Shown here: piece by piece, positions 20,107 to 29,862 of the stretch
Position numbering within the stretch: the stretch's first letter is position 1
Layout of the letters: each line of letters opens with the position of its first letter
Source: DATCJA01 sp963814955
GTDB lineage: Bacteria > Acidobacteriota > Vicinamibacteria > Vicinamibacterales > UBA2999
NCBI GenBank assembly: GCA_963814955.1
Contig: CAWFEX010000015.1
Location: 1-64,000, forward strand
Direction of reading: 5' to 3'
DNA length: 64,000 nt
Notes under the pieces: generated by a model
What the model was told of the DNA's origin: nothing
What the model saw: the letters and a program-made list of their open reading frames with translations, nothing else
Database searches by the model: none
Position numbers and translations under genes: made by a program

Positions 20107-20697
20107 TCAGCGGCGTGCCTTTTTCCTCGCTCCGTTAGCCGGCCCGGTCTTCCTCCCCGCACCCACCAATGCTTCCTCCTCGTCTCCTTCGTCCAGATGC
20201 GCGACGTCGGCGGCTTCCTGATTAATGCCGCCTTCCGCGAGTGACGAGAGTTTCTCGTCGGCCGCTTTCTCTTCCTCGAGCGTTTCCTGGAGGAGATCGG
20301 CAGCTTCGTTGTGGCCCATAGCTCGAGCCCACGCCACTAGCGTTCCGTACGCGGCCATTTCGTAGTGCTCCGCACGCTGGCCACCAGCGATCAGGCACGC
20401 ATCCATCGTCGCCTCGGCGAAGTCCTCCTCCATAACAGCCTTGCCTTCTTCGATGATGCCCGCGAGACCGTCACAGTGCTTGCCGCGTACCTTCTCGCCC
20501 AGCGTCTCGAACACCTGCTCGAGGCGCTCGATTTGTCCACGTGTTTCCTCAAGGTGCGCCTCGAATGCGGCACGGAGATCGGGTGAGCTTGCGGCCTTCG
20601 CCATCTTGGGAAGGGCTTTCGTCAGCTGCTTTTCGCCGTCATACGCATCGCGAAGTTCGTCGATGAAGGCGTCGTGTAAGGTTCCAGCGTCAGCCAT
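20107..20697 (-). CDS. YciE/YciF ferritin-like stress protein (DUF892)
   Basis: A 196-aa protein. Residues 1-155 form the DUF892 four-helix ferritin-like fold: LHDAFIDELRDAYDGEKQLTKALP at the start, KCDG-like GKHCDGLAGIIEEGK in the middle and GGQRAEHYEMAAYGTLVAWA with the conserved EHYE metal-site helix. A low-complexity acidic then basic tail (GARKKARR) follows. These proteins are induced by osmotic and general stress. GAGGAG lies upstream of ATG 20697. It is followed upstream by another stress gene. Confidence 0.88.
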   Translation of the reverse strand: MADAGTLHDAFIDELRDAYDGEKQLTKALPKMAKAASSPDLRAAFEAHLEETRGQIERLEQVFETLGEKVRGKHCDGLAGIIEEGKAVMEEDFAEATMDACLIAGGQRAEHYEMAAYGTLVAWARAMGHNEAADLLQETLEEEKAADEKLSSLAEGGINQEAADVAHLDEGDEEEALVGAGRKTGPANGARKKARR

Positions 20698-20784
20698 GGT
20701 CAACTCCTCTTTATCGATTTCGTCGGGTATTGAAGTGGACCGACGCCGCAAATTGTCGGCGCCGGTTCCGGTTTTCGATGCCGC

Positions 20785-21759
20785 TCAGCGCAGAACGTTC
20801 CGTGCGCCATGACTCGTGAAGTCGCGCTCGAGTTCGGTCGCGTGCGCCTGGTCTTTCGCGCGGGTACCAAGGACGATGCCGCCTTCTTTGAGGCCGCGCT
20901 CGTACTCGGCGGCGCGATTCTCCGGAATGCCGGCGCCAATGAGCGCGCCGACGAGCGTTCCGGTGGCACCTCCAGCGCCTGCTCCGGCGATAGCTCCCGC
21001 GATCGGGCCCGCGACGACGAGCCCGAGACCGGGAATCGCAATCGTCGTCGCCGCGGCAACCAGTGCGCCGATCGCCGCGCCGACTCCGAGGCCGATCCCG
21101 CCGCCGATGCCCGCGCCTTCAGCGGCCTTGGAGCCTTCCTTGAACTCCTGCCCGGGCTTGACGTCCCCAAAGTGACGTTTTCGCGTGTCATCTGACATGA
21201 CGACACTGATGTCGTCTGCCTTGTATCCGTGACGCGTGGTCAGGTCCTGATACGCCTTGCCGGCTGCGTCCGGGTTGTCGTACAAGCCCGTGACCAGATT
21301 CTTGTTCGACCAGCCGGAGTCGGACGCGCGCGGTCGGCTGCTTCCGCCGATTGCGTCATTCTCAGCCTGGCGTTTGCGCCCCTCGGCATTCTCACGTTCA
21401 CCTTCGCGCTCGAGCCGCTCGTCGCCGAGCACCGCGCCAGTCGCATCCTTTGCGGCGCCCTTCACACGCTCACCGAATGCGGATGTCTCCTCGCGGAGAG
21501 AGGTTTTCTGCCAACCGGGAGTCGAGGACGTAGGGCGGTCGGCCACCGACGCTCCGGGGACGCCGTCGGTTTCGTCGAAGACATCGTTTCGACTCTGACG
21601 TGCGCGCCCTTCTGCGTTTTCGCGCTCACCCTCGCGCTCGAGCGACGCATTCCCGGTGGTCGCGCCTATGCCGTCTTTGACGGCGCCTTTTACTCTCTGT
21701 CCGAACGCTGACGTTTCTTCCGAAACAGAGTCGTCCGGACGTCTATTGTCATTAGCCAT
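20785..21759 (-). CDS. CsbD-like repeats plus glycine-zipper general stress protein
   Basis: A 324-aa protein of two halves. Residues 1-140 hold two copies of a CsbD-like motif, SEETSAFGQRVKGAVKDGIG and REETSAFGERVKGAAKDATG, each followed by LEREGERENAEGR. Residues 150-324 form a domain like general stress protein 17M (LVTGLYDNPDAAGKAYQDL) with a long glycine-zipper membrane segment (IGGGIGLGVGAAIGALVAAA) and ELERDFTSHGARNVLR at the end. GAGG lies five bases upstream of the ATG. The fusion suggests a membrane-associated stress protein; function is not known. Confidence 0.78.
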   Translation of the reverse strand: MANDNRRPDDSVSEETSAFGQRVKGAVKDGIGATTGNASLEREGERENAEGRARQSRNDVFDETDGVPGASVADRPTSSTPGWQKTSLREETSAFGERVKGAAKDATGAVLGDERLEREGERENAEGRKRQAENDAIGGSSRPRASDSGWSNKNLVTGLYDNPDAAGKAYQDLTTRHGYKADDISVVMSDDTRKRHFGDVKPGQEFKEGSKAAEGAGIGGGIGLGVGAAIGALVAAATTIAIPGLGLVVAGPIAGAIAGAGAGGATGTLVGALIGAGIPENRAAEYERGLKEGGIVLGTRAKDQAHATELERDFTSHGARNVLR

Positions 21760-22284
21760 GATTACCTCAATCTAATGTTTAGCCAGTTGGCCTGATGGAG
21801 CGGCGCGCGGGAACTTATTCGGGCTCACCGCTTCTTTATCCGTCCGGCTGCTTGCGAGCCGGCCTGATGGGATCAGGTGACGACGCGGTTCGTTGCACCG
21901 TTCGACCGTCGTCAAGAATAGAAATGTCGACAACGTCCGCTAGGCGCCGGTCTATCGCGGTGTCGAGCGTTCAGCACGCTCGCGATCGATCGGGACGCCG
22001 TAGGTCGTCGCATCTGAATGAGTGTAGGAGATGCGATGCGGCAAGGTCTGTTCACTATTGCTCACCGCTGATGGACCGCTGCAGTCGTTCAGCTCGAGAA
22101 TACGTCTGCGTTTGCGTGATTGTGCGTGAGTTGTGCCTCACGGCGTCCGGGTGACGAAGAATCAAAAGAGGTGCTTCGCGAACTCGACCGCTGATTGCTT
22201 ACCGTCGCTTCGGTATCGGCACTCAACCACGCAGTCACTCATCATCATGGTTGATCCGGTGCGCCGCGGGAGGAGCGTGAGTTT
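21760..22284. other. intergenic, nothing recognised
   Basis: About 520 bases with no coding frame I trust on either strand and no clear repeat. It separates the stress genes from the fragment of a permease at 22285. Confidence 0.45.
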
Positions 22285-22455
22285 CTACTGCGACAGCGTG
22301 CCGACAATCTCCACCAGCTTTCGCTTGAACAACTGATCCGACAGCAGCATGAAGTAGGTCAGGAACAAGACCATGATCAGTTGGCTCGCCGCCGATGCCA
22401 GGCCTATCGACGTCGACCAGACGAACGTGCTGGCCTGGAACCCTGGCTCTTCAAT
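22285..22455 (-). pseudogene. fragment of an AI-2E/PerM-family permease
   Basis: About 55 codons read IEEPGFQASTFVWSTSIGLA, then SAASQLIMVLFLTYFMLLS and DQLFKRKLVEIVGTLSQ before a TAG. AI-2E family permeases have the same order (LVMVLFLTYFMLLSDQLFKRKLVxxVGTLSQKK). The fragment ends where the family normally continues with KKxTVQIL, and no first half is found upstream, so it is a remnant lying against the start region of the second histidine kinase. Confidence 0.6.
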
Positions 22456-22615
22456 CTGAACGCGCGATGAGCGTTAAGGGCTTGGCCTTGCAGCGTGTAA
22501 GCGAGGGCTCCACAACTCGTGACGACGACGAACAGCATCAGCGCGGCCTGTGCTGTTTTGAACAGACCGGTGCCCAGCTCAGGCATACCATCGGGGATCT
22601 CCGTTGAGAAGTGTC

Positions 22616-23713
22616 ATGCTCCATGAATTCATCGCCGTCAACCGCGAAGAGCTCATCAGGCGGTGCAGGGCCAAGGTGGTCACGAGGTCGGTCCCACCGC
22701 CCACCGAAGCGGAGATCGATCACGGCGTGCCGGTGTTCCTGGATCAACTGAGGGACGCGCTACGTTTCGGCCAGACTACGAGCCCCGAGATCAGCAGGAG
22801 CGCAATCAAGCATGGGCATGACCTCCTGCTTCAGGGGTTCACCGTGTCGCAGGTCGTGCACGACTATGGCGATGTCTGTCAGGCCATCACCGAATTGGCA
22901 GTGGAAACGAACGCGCCGATCAGCACCAACGACTTTCGTACGCTGAACCGATGCCTGGACGATGCCATCGCCGGAGCGGTGACCCAGTACGGGCGTGAAC
23001 GAAATCAGTCCGGCATCGATGGGGAGTCGGCACGCGGGAGCGAACGCCTCGGGTTCTTCGCTCATGAAATGCGGAACTTGATCAACACGGCGATCGTGGC
23101 CTTGGAGGTTCTGAAGACGGGGGATGTTGGCGTCGGCGGGAGTACCGGCGCTGTGCTCCATCGCAGTCTCTTGGCTTCACGCGCGCTCATCAGTCGCTCG
23201 CTCGCGGAAGTCCGGCTCACGGCGGGCGTTCAGAATCGAGAGCAATTTCTCGTCTCCGGATTCGTCGAAGAAGTCGCATCGGCCTCGACATTGGAGGCGA
23301 ACGCCCGTGGCATCAGACTGACCGTGATGCCCGTCGAAGGCGGACTCGCGATCGAGGCCGACCGACAAGTCCTCGCCGCGGTCGTGGGAAACCTTCTGCA
23401 GAACGCCTTCAAGTTCACCCGGCCTCGGACGACCGTCACGCTCAGGGTTGCCGCCAGCGCCGAGCGCGTGCTCATCGAAGTCCAGGACGAGTGCGGCGGT
23501 CTGCCGAGTGGGGACGTCAACGAGCTCTTCCGCCCGTTCGAGCAGCGCAGCGCCGATCGAACCGGCGTGGGTCTTGGTCTCGCGTTCAGCCGATGGGGCG
23601 CGGACGCGAACGATGGCCGTATCTATTCGCGCAACCTTCCTGGCAGGGGATGTGTTTTTGCCGTCGACCTGCCGCGGCTCCCAGTCCCTGCCGTCGAAGT
23701 GGTTCAGTCTTGA
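22616..23713 (+). CDS. sensor histidine kinase, RsbRD-like N-terminus (copy 2)
   Basis: A 365-aa soluble histidine kinase and close paralog of the gene at 397-1485, collinear from MLHEFIAV to the end. H-box AHEMRN has His at residue 150; N-box NLLQNAFKFT, DECGGLPSG and GVGLGLAFSRWG follow. Differences are spread through the whole protein, so the duplication is not recent. An in-frame TTG at 22604 could be an alternative start. A Crp-type regulator follows 136 bases downstream, but no response regulator is adjacent. Confidence 0.85.
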   Translation: MLHEFIAVNREELIRRCRAKVVTRSVPPPTEAEIDHGVPVFLDQLRDALRFGQTTSPEISRSAIKHGHDLLLQGFTVSQVVHDYGDVCQAITELAVETNAPISTNDFRTLNRCLDDAIAGAVTQYGRERNQSGIDGESARGSERLGFFAHEMRNLINTAIVALEVLKTGDVGVGGSTGAVLHRSLLASRALISRSLAEVRLTAGVQNREQFLVSGFVEEVASASTLEANARGIRLTVMPVEGGLAIEADRQVLAAVVGNLLQNAFKFTRPRTTVTLRVAASAERVLIEVQDECGGLPSGDVNELFRPFEQRSADRTGVGLGLAFSRWGADANDGRIYSRNLPGRGCVFAVDLPRLPVPAVEVVQS

Positions 23714-23849
23714 AGCTGCACGCAACGAACACCTCTCAGGGAGGCTTTCGCGCTTTGCCAACGCTGGGCGTTCGTGTCAATCTGAAGGTAGCGGCCTCGC
23801 ATTCGGCGATGAATTTTGTACAGTAGGCCCCAGAAGGCGGCGACGTGCG

Positions 23850-24509
23850 ATGAGCAAGTCTAAGAGTGCACCGACCACGCTCAAACCCATTGATGCCGTC
23901 GATTGGACCGGCGTGCGACTGCAGCGCGTCGAGTACGAGCCCGCAGGAAAGATCTTTACTCAAGGCGATCCAGCCACGAGCGTCATGTATGTCGAGAAGG
24001 GCGCCGTCAGGCTGTCGGTCTTGTCGCATGCGGGAAAAGAGGCCGTCGTCGCCCTCCTCGAGGCAGGCCATTTCTTCGGCGAGGGCTGCCTCGCGGGCCA
24101 GTTGCAGCGGATGGCGACTGCGACGGCCATGGGGTCGTGCACCATCCTGGCTGTTGAGAAGCCGGACATGGTGCGGCAGCTCCACGCCGCGCCAGTATTC
24201 GCGGATCGGTTCCTGACTCACATGCTGACGCGCAACATCCGGATCGAAGAAGATCTTGTCGACCAGCTGTTCAACTCCACCGAGAAGCGGCTTGCCCGCA
24301 CGCTCCTGCTGCTGGCGCGGTACGGTGAACCCGAGGCGTCTCACCGCGCCCTTCCGAAACTGTCTCAAGAAGTCCTGGCTGAAATGGTCGGCACGACACG
24401 CTCGCGGGTCAACTTCTTCATGAACAAGTTCCGGAAGCTCGGGTTCATCGACTACAACGGCGCGCTGAAGATTAACAACGCTCTCCTGAGCGTCGTGCTC
24501 CGCGATTGA
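23850..24509 (+). CDS. Crp/Fnr-family transcriptional regulator
   Basis: A 219-aa regulator. Residues 20-135 are the cyclic-nucleotide-binding-like beta barrel (YEPAGKIFTQGDPATSVMYV, GHFFGEGCLAG). Residues 150-215 are the winged helix with recognition segment LSQEVLAEMVGTTRSRVNFF. The FFGEGCL loop replaces the Arg-containing FGExxL of true cAMP binders, and no cysteine cluster for an Fe-S centre is seen, so the signal is unknown. There is no clear Shine-Dalgarno. Position beside the kinase and stress genes suggests a local regulator. Confidence 0.88.
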   Translation: MSKSKSAPTTLKPIDAVDWTGVRLQRVEYEPAGKIFTQGDPATSVMYVEKGAVRLSVLSHAGKEAVVALLEAGHFFGEGCLAGQLQRMATATAMGSCTILAVEKPDMVRQLHAAPVFADRFLTHMLTRNIRIEEDLVDQLFNSTEKRLARTLLLLARYGEPEASHRALPKLSQEVLAEMVGTTRSRVNFFMNKFRKLGFIDYNGALKINNALLSVVLRD

Positions 24510-24549
24510 CCTCCACAAGGTCGAGTTGATCTATCAAGGCCGCCAATGG

Positions 24550-24936
24550 TCAGCGAACGATGCCGTAGTGTTCCTTGACCTTCGCGACGATCTGCGGATC
24601 GGTCAACTTATCCGTGGTCTCGATTCCAACGATACGTTCAGCCAGCTCCTTGGAGCGACTGAGACGCTCCTTGAGTTGCAGCTTGGCCTCACCTGGCCCG
24701 AAGATCAGAACGGCCTCGGGTTGCCCCAGCTGGCTGATGATCTCGTCGTAGTACCGATCAAGGTGTTGGCCGTGGCGTTCCTCGTATTTTTTCTCACCCC
24801 CGCCATCCTCCTGGCCTGAATAACGAGTGTGCGGTCCGACGTCAGATTCCAGAGTCTTGGCGGTGACGCGGTCCTCTGAGGCGGACACAATTACCGCCTT
24901 CTTGTGGTCGATCCAAATCCCTACTTTGTGGCTCAT
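24550..24936 (-). CDS. eRF1/Pelota domain-like small protein (baeRF family)
   Basis: A 128-aa soluble protein starting MSHKVGIWIDHKKAVIV, with HLDRYYDEIISQL, EAVLIFGPGEAKLQLKERL and VGIETTDKLTDPQIVAKVKE. This is the bacterial family often labelled translational machinery protein, related to domain 3 of eRF1/Pelota. The precise role is not established; release or rescue of ribosomes under stress is an inference. AAGGCGG lies six bases upstream of the ATG. A 5' piece of a paralog is found at 34929-35108. Confidence 0.72.
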   Translation of the reverse strand: MSHKVGIWIDHKKAVIVSASEDRVTAKTLESDVGPHTRYSGQEDGGGEKKYEERHGQHLDRYYDEIISQLGQPEAVLIFGPGEAKLQLKERLSRSKELAERIVGIETTDKLTDPQIVAKVKEHYGIVR

Positions 24937-25079
24937 GTGAGACCGCCTTGCCGCCCACCGATCCGTCCGACGAAGGAAGAGCGCTTCGAACGAGCACGTG
25001 CCAACGAACACGTTCAGGCGCTGGTGCCCAGTACCTGGTGCGACCAAGACTTCGTCAACTGGACAATGCCCAGCCTACC

Positions 25080-26895
25080 TTACGCAGCGTGCGCGACGTT
25101 TGTCTCCGGCACGGGAATCCGCGGGATCTCCACGAGCCCGGCCAGGTATGTCCGGGTCTCGAGCAGCGTCGAGGCCACGAGATTCGCCCCGGCATCCCGC
25201 AACACCTGCGTGCTCTCGTCGGCCAGCGCCGACGGTCCCCAGCGCCCGACGAGGATTCGCAATTCGGGCAACGCCGCGCGGAGCCTCTTGACGAGATAAC
25301 GCGTCTGTGACGACGGACTAGGTGGCAGATCGGCGAGGCACACGACGGAGAACCCTTCTGCGTGCACGAGCGACAGCAGTTCCGAGGCCTGCAGGCGCTT
25401 CTCCGTAATCTCGATACCGACCGGCAGATCGTCCAGGACATGGGCGAGCATCGCGAGTGCGAGCTCGTCGGCGACGCTGTTGGTCGCGTAGCCCAGCACG
25501 CGCAACGGTTCGCGCGGTACCGTGAGGGGTGGATCATCCGGCGGTGCGGGTGGCTCCGGACGCAGGCGCCGGATGGACTCCGCGGCGTCCGACAGTAGCT
25601 CCCGCGTTGCATCGATGACGGCCGTTTCTTCGTCCGGCGATAGGCGCTGCTCCAGGCGGTCGCGCTCCGCATAATTGAGCGCCGGCAGCAACAGGGCGTC
25701 GTACACCGAGCGCGGGGACTCGGTCTTGATGTACCGCTCGATGAGATCGGCCGCCTCGCTCTGATCGCGGGCCAGCAGGCGCTGGTAATAGCCAAATTCG
25801 GGAGCGAGCGCAGGCGTGTCCGCCAATAGCGTCCCGACAAACTCGAGACCCGGCACGTGCTTGCCGAGCACGACAAAGCACACGGTCAGCGGCGTCGCCA
25901 AGAGCAGGCCGAGTGGTCCCCACAGCCACGTCCAGAAGGCCACCGACGCGAGCAGCGCCACCGCCGAGACCCCAGCCGCCCCGGCATACAGCACGGTTTC
26001 GAGCACAAGATTCGTGAACAGTTCGAGCACAACAAACAAACCGACCACATAGAGCGGTCCGGCCCAGCCCTCGGCGGCCGCAAGGCTGACCAGGATCGGC
26101 GCGCCTGCGCCGAGCACGGGCCCGACGTACGGGATGAATCGGAGAGCCGCAGCCAGCGCCGCCCAGACCAGTGGGTACGGCACGTCGAGGACGTAGAGTC
26201 CGGCGCCGGCCGCGATGCCATAGAGCAGATTGACCAGGGACTGCATCAACAGTTGCCGGCTGACGCGAGTGGCTGCCTCGTCAAACGCCTTCGTCGTGAT
26301 GGCCAGCTGTCTGTGCCCGAACAGCCCGATTATGCGGTCGCGCAGATCCCGGCGTTCGAGCAGCATGAAGATGACCATCGCCAGCACGAGCCCGGCCGTG
26401 CCCAACGGACTGACTATTGGGCCGAGCCACGCGAAGCCCGAAAAGCCCGAGACCTGCTCCGAGGTGACGACGACGGGCCGCGAGGTCGTTCCTCTGGGCA
26501 CCTCCGATTTCCCAAGGTCGGTCTTGATGTCTTCGATCGTCTCCTGCAGCTTCTCGACCGATCCCCCCTTGCCCGCGCTACGCACGTCCGCGATCTTCGA
26601 AAGGATGTTGACGCGGTAGCGTGGAAGGTCCTCGGCCAGATGGTCCATCTGCCGCGCCAGACCCCAGCCAGCGAGACCGAGGACGGTGAACACCAGCGTA
26701 ACCATCGCGAGAACGGCAGGGATGCGGCCGATCCATCGTTGAAGCCAAGTGACAGGAGGAGTCAGCACGAACGTGAGAAGGATGGCGAGCGCGATCGGCA
26801 CAAGTACAGCTTGCGCCCAGGTACAGGACGACCACGACGAGCACACACCCCGCGAACGTCACCCACCGCCTCAGTGTCTTCGACGTGTCATCCAT
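25080..26895 (-). CDS. AI-2E/PerM-family permease with long C-terminal cytosolic domain, one frameshift
   Basis: About 604 aa. The first 40 residues (MDDTSKTLRRWVTFAGCVLV) are in one frame; one extra C near 26820 shifts the rest, and removing it joins VVVVLY to WAQAVLVPIALAILLTFVL. Eight membrane helices of the AI-2E exporter family follow, with the family motif RFIPYVGPVLGAGAP. From about residue 350 there is a roughly 250-aa soluble extension containing a Rossmann-like segment (LRVLGYATNSVADELALAML, LRILVGRW). Substrate unknown; the family name is historical. Confidence 0.8.
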
Positions 26896-26943
26896 AAGGC
26901 GCGACCGTTCTTGGGCTGTGTCGCAGCACAGAGGGGCAATGGC

Positions 26944-27618
26944 CCGGCGTCAATCTGCGTGGCGGCTGAATCGAAGCGGGCGTCCGGCCGTGTGTCCAAT
27001 AAACCCGCGCGGAGGTGCTGGAGGCCAAGATGTCGCGCAATCGCGTTGCGATTCTCGACTCTGCGTCCAGACACCACCGTGCGCCAAGATCGGCGACCGC
27101 CCGTGGGAGCGGTGCACCGGCCATGAGGGGCGAATGATCCCGGCGAGCCAGCCGCCCTTCCGACTCAAACCCTGCGTCTGTAGAAGAATCCGCCGCCGCC
27201 GACCAGCAGCACCACGAGGACGATGACGAGCAAAGTGGTTGTGTCCATTTTCTCTCCTTGTGTTTGGCGAGTGCGGCCCTGCGTCATCGCGTCCACAGAA
27301 CGCTCGTGACGAACGACGGCGATTCGGCGCCCTCGCGGTCAGGATCACGCCTAACTCCCACGTGTAGGCTAACAGCGGTGCACGCTGGTGTCTGTTCCCT
27401 TCTGAACAAGCATTAAACGCGCGCCAGCTCGAGCGCGAGACACTCGCCTCTCGGCGAGCTTTGCACGGTGCCCACCCAACTCGAGATCTCTCACAAGAGT
27501 CCTGCGAGAAATCCGACGTACCATCGTCTATGAACGGTTTCGGCGCGATCGAGTCGCTAGCCCGCGTGGGCTTCCTTGTGAAGGGTGTGCTCTACATGGT
27601 CATCGGCGCACTGGCCCT
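26944..27618. repeat. segmental duplication, copy B
   Basis: A diverged copy of 1595-2252. It carries the 27-aa membrane peptide gene and the start of DUF1206, and then breaks off: after GCACTGGCCCT the sequence no longer matches. The region 27300-27530, without a gene, is alignable to 1930-2164 and holds the conserved upstream region of DUF1206. Confidence 0.85.
27165..27248 (-). CDS. 27-aa single-span membrane peptide (copy B)
   Basis: Same peptide as at 1797-1880 with a single Ile-to-Val change in the helix (LLVIVLVVLLVGGGGFFYRR). Length, start and stop are identical, and GGAGAGAAA precedes the ATG. The gene lies between the permease and the truncated DUF1206 copy. Function is unknown. 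Confidence 0.7.
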   Translation of the reverse strand: MDTTTLLVIVLVVLLVGGGGFFYRRRV

Positions 27619-27625
27619 ACCGTGA
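27530..27625 (+). pseudogene. truncated DUF1206 gene (duplicate remnant)
   Basis: The first 30 codons (MNGFGAIESLARVGFLVKG, then VLYMVIGALAL) match the intact gene at 2165 closely. The frame then stops at TGA 27623-27625 after Pro. Only the first half of the first repeat remains, so the product cannot be a functional membrane protein. The cut marks the right end of duplication copy B. Confidence 0.85.
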
Positions 27626-27749
27626 CCGGTGGCAAAGAAAGCTTGAAAGTCAAAGTCGCGGCCCTCTTGAAAGCTCACCATGGAACGGTGATTAGGTATT
27701 GGAGTCGTTGGACGATCGAGACACTCGAATACGTTGGAAAGGTCGAGGC

Positions 27750-29720
27750 ATGACCGCGCAAGGCCCGCAACCGTCGCCGAACTCCGCGCCCGAACGTCCA
27801 CCATCCGAGCCGTCTCCGCAGCAGCCACCGGCACGACCCTGGCGCACCGAGGGGCTCCCGAAAGGGCAGCCGCCGAGTTCGAGGCCGCGCTGGATGACGA
27901 TGGTGCCGTGGTTGGTGGGCTACCTGCTGCTGTTTGGCATGCTGACCGTCCAGGATCGGCTCTCGGGACCGGAAACCGTGTCGTATACGGACTTCAAGAA
28001 CCAGGTCACCAACAACAACGTGGCGGAGGTGTTTGCTCGCGGTGATTCAATCGAAGGCCAGCTGAGAAAGGCCGCACCCGCTCCTGGCCAGCCGGATCGC
28101 ACCTATCAGCAGTTCACCACCGAGCGCCCGACGTTCGCGAGCGACGATCTCCTCGCGGAACTGACGCAGGGAGGAGCTACGGTGCGCGCGACACCGCTGG
28201 TCCAGCAGCGTGGCTTCCTGACGAACCTGCTCATATCCTCCGCCCCAATTCTCTTCCTCGTGGGTTTCTACCTGTGGATGTTCAAACGCCAGCAAGGGGC
28301 GATGGCCGGGGGACTATTGGGAGGCGGGAAGCAGAAGCGGGTGGATCCCGAGACGGTCCGTGTGACGTTTGACGACGTCGCCGGTATCGACGAAGTCGAG
28401 GCGGAGATCAACGAGGTCGTTGATTTCCTTAAAGACCCGGAAAAATATCGCCGTCTTGGAGCCCGCGCTCCCAAGGGCGTGTTGCTGGCCGGGGCCCCGG
28501 GGACGGGAAAGACCTTACTCGCTCGCGCCACCGCGGGCGAGGCGAAGGTCCCATTCTTTAGTGCAAGCGCCTCCGAGTTCATCGAGATGATTGTCGGTGT
28601 TGGGGCCAGTCGAGTCCGTGAGCTCTTTTCGGAGGCGCGGAAGGTGGCTCCGGCGATCATCTTCATCGATGAGATCGACACGATCGGCCGCGCTCGCGGC
28701 GGGGCGCGGGCCTTCGGAGGTCACGACGAGCGCGAACAAACCCTGAATCAGATCCTCACCGAGATGGATGGCTTTTCCGGCCACGAGGGCGTCGTCGTCC
28801 TGGCCGCCACCAACCGGCCGGACGTTCTCGACCCGGCGCTGTTGCGACCCGGACGGTTCGACCGGCAGATCATCATCCACCCACCCGACCACAAAGGCCG
28901 TGTGGAAATCCTGAAGGTTCACACGCGGAAGGTTCCTCTCGCAGAGGATGTCGATCTGAATCAGCTGGCTTCGTCGACACCCGGAATGACCGGGGCCGAC
29001 CTCGCGAACCTTGTGAACGAGGCCGCTCTCCTGGCCGCCCGTCGCAGGCAGGACGCCGTCTCTCAACGCGATCTGACTGACGCGCTCGAAAAGGTCCAAC
29101 TCGGCACCGCTCGGAACGTGGTGATTCCGGAAGACCAACGACGCCGGACGGCGTACCACGAAGCCGGTCACGCATTGCTGGGAATGCTCCAGCCGGGGGC
29201 GGACCCGGTCCGCAAGGTCTCGATTATTCCCAGGGGCCGCGCGTTGGGCGTCACGTTGTCCACACCCGAGGCCGATCGCTACGGCTATGACGTCAACTAC
29301 CTCCGCGGCCGGATTATTGGTGCGCTGGGAGGCATGGCCGCAGAGCAGGAGGTCTTCAACGTCGTCACGACCGGTGCGGAGAATGATCTCGAGATGGTGA
29401 CCCGCATCGCCAGGTCGATGGTTGGGCGATGGGGGATGTCAGAACGGATCGGTACGTTGTCTGTGCTGCCGGCGGATGGAGATCCCCGCATGGCGGGGAT
29501 CTCGGATGGCCTTCTCGACGCCGTGGACGAAGAGGTCCGGCGGATCACCGACGAGTGCTACGTTGAAGCGCAGCGATTGCTCAAAGAGAACCGCGACAAG
29601 CTTGATGCGATCGTCGCCGAACTCCTTCTCCACGAGAGCCTGGACGAGCCCGAGATCTACGCGGCTGCCGGCATTGCACGCCCGGCGATCACGCCCTCGC
29701 CCGCGCCTGTGCCCGCGTAG
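27750..29720 (+). CDS. ftsH: ATP-dependent zinc metalloprotease FtsH
   Basis: A 656-aa membrane-anchored AAA protease that extracts and degrades membrane and misfolded proteins. A proline-rich leader (residues 1-45) precedes membrane helix 1 (about 48-68), a periplasmic domain, and helix 2 (about 154-178). Walker A is GAPGTGKT near 248, Walker B IIFIDEID near 303, the second region of homology ends in RPGRFDRQI, and the zinc site is HEAGH near 470. The long Pro-rich N-terminus is unusual. An M48 protease follows 142 bases downstream, so this may be an accessory, stress-linked FtsH and not the housekeeping copy. Confidence 0.95.
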   Translation: MTAQGPQPSPNSAPERPPSEPSPQQPPARPWRTEGLPKGQPPSSRPRWMTMVPWLVGYLLLFGMLTVQDRLSGPETVSYTDFKNQVTNNNVAEVFARGDSIEGQLRKAAPAPGQPDRTYQQFTTERPTFASDDLLAELTQGGATVRATPLVQQRGFLTNLLISSAPILFLVGFYLWMFKRQQGAMAGGLLGGGKQKRVDPETVRVTFDDVAGIDEVEAEINEVVDFLKDPEKYRRLGARAPKGVLLAGAPGTGKTLLARATAGEAKVPFFSASASEFIEMIVGVGASRVRELFSEARKVAPAIIFIDEIDTIGRARGGARAFGGHDEREQTLNQILTEMDGFSGHEGVVVLAATNRPDVLDPALLRPGRFDRQIIIHPPDHKGRVEILKVHTRKVPLAEDVDLNQLASSTPGMTGADLANLVNEAALLAARRRQDAVSQRDLTDALEKVQLGTARNVVIPEDQRRRTAYHEAGHALLGMLQPGADPVRKVSIIPRGRALGVTLSTPEADRYGYDVNYLRGRIIGALGGMAAEQEVFNVVTTGAENDLEMVTRIARSMVGRWGMSERIGTLSVLPADGDPRMAGISDGLLDAVDEEVRRITDECYVEAQRLLKENRDKLDAIVAELLLHESLDEPEIYAAAGIARPAITPSPAPVPA

Positions 29721-29862
29721 ACGCTTGAAGGTGTTGGTGACTCAACCACCTCTACCAGTGACCAATCGTGAAGCGTTACCTACATCCCGAGCCGTTCCTC
29801 AGGCGGTAGGCTCGATCAAAGCAAAGTGGCAACGTGGTAAAGCCCTTGCACAGAGTGTGGGC

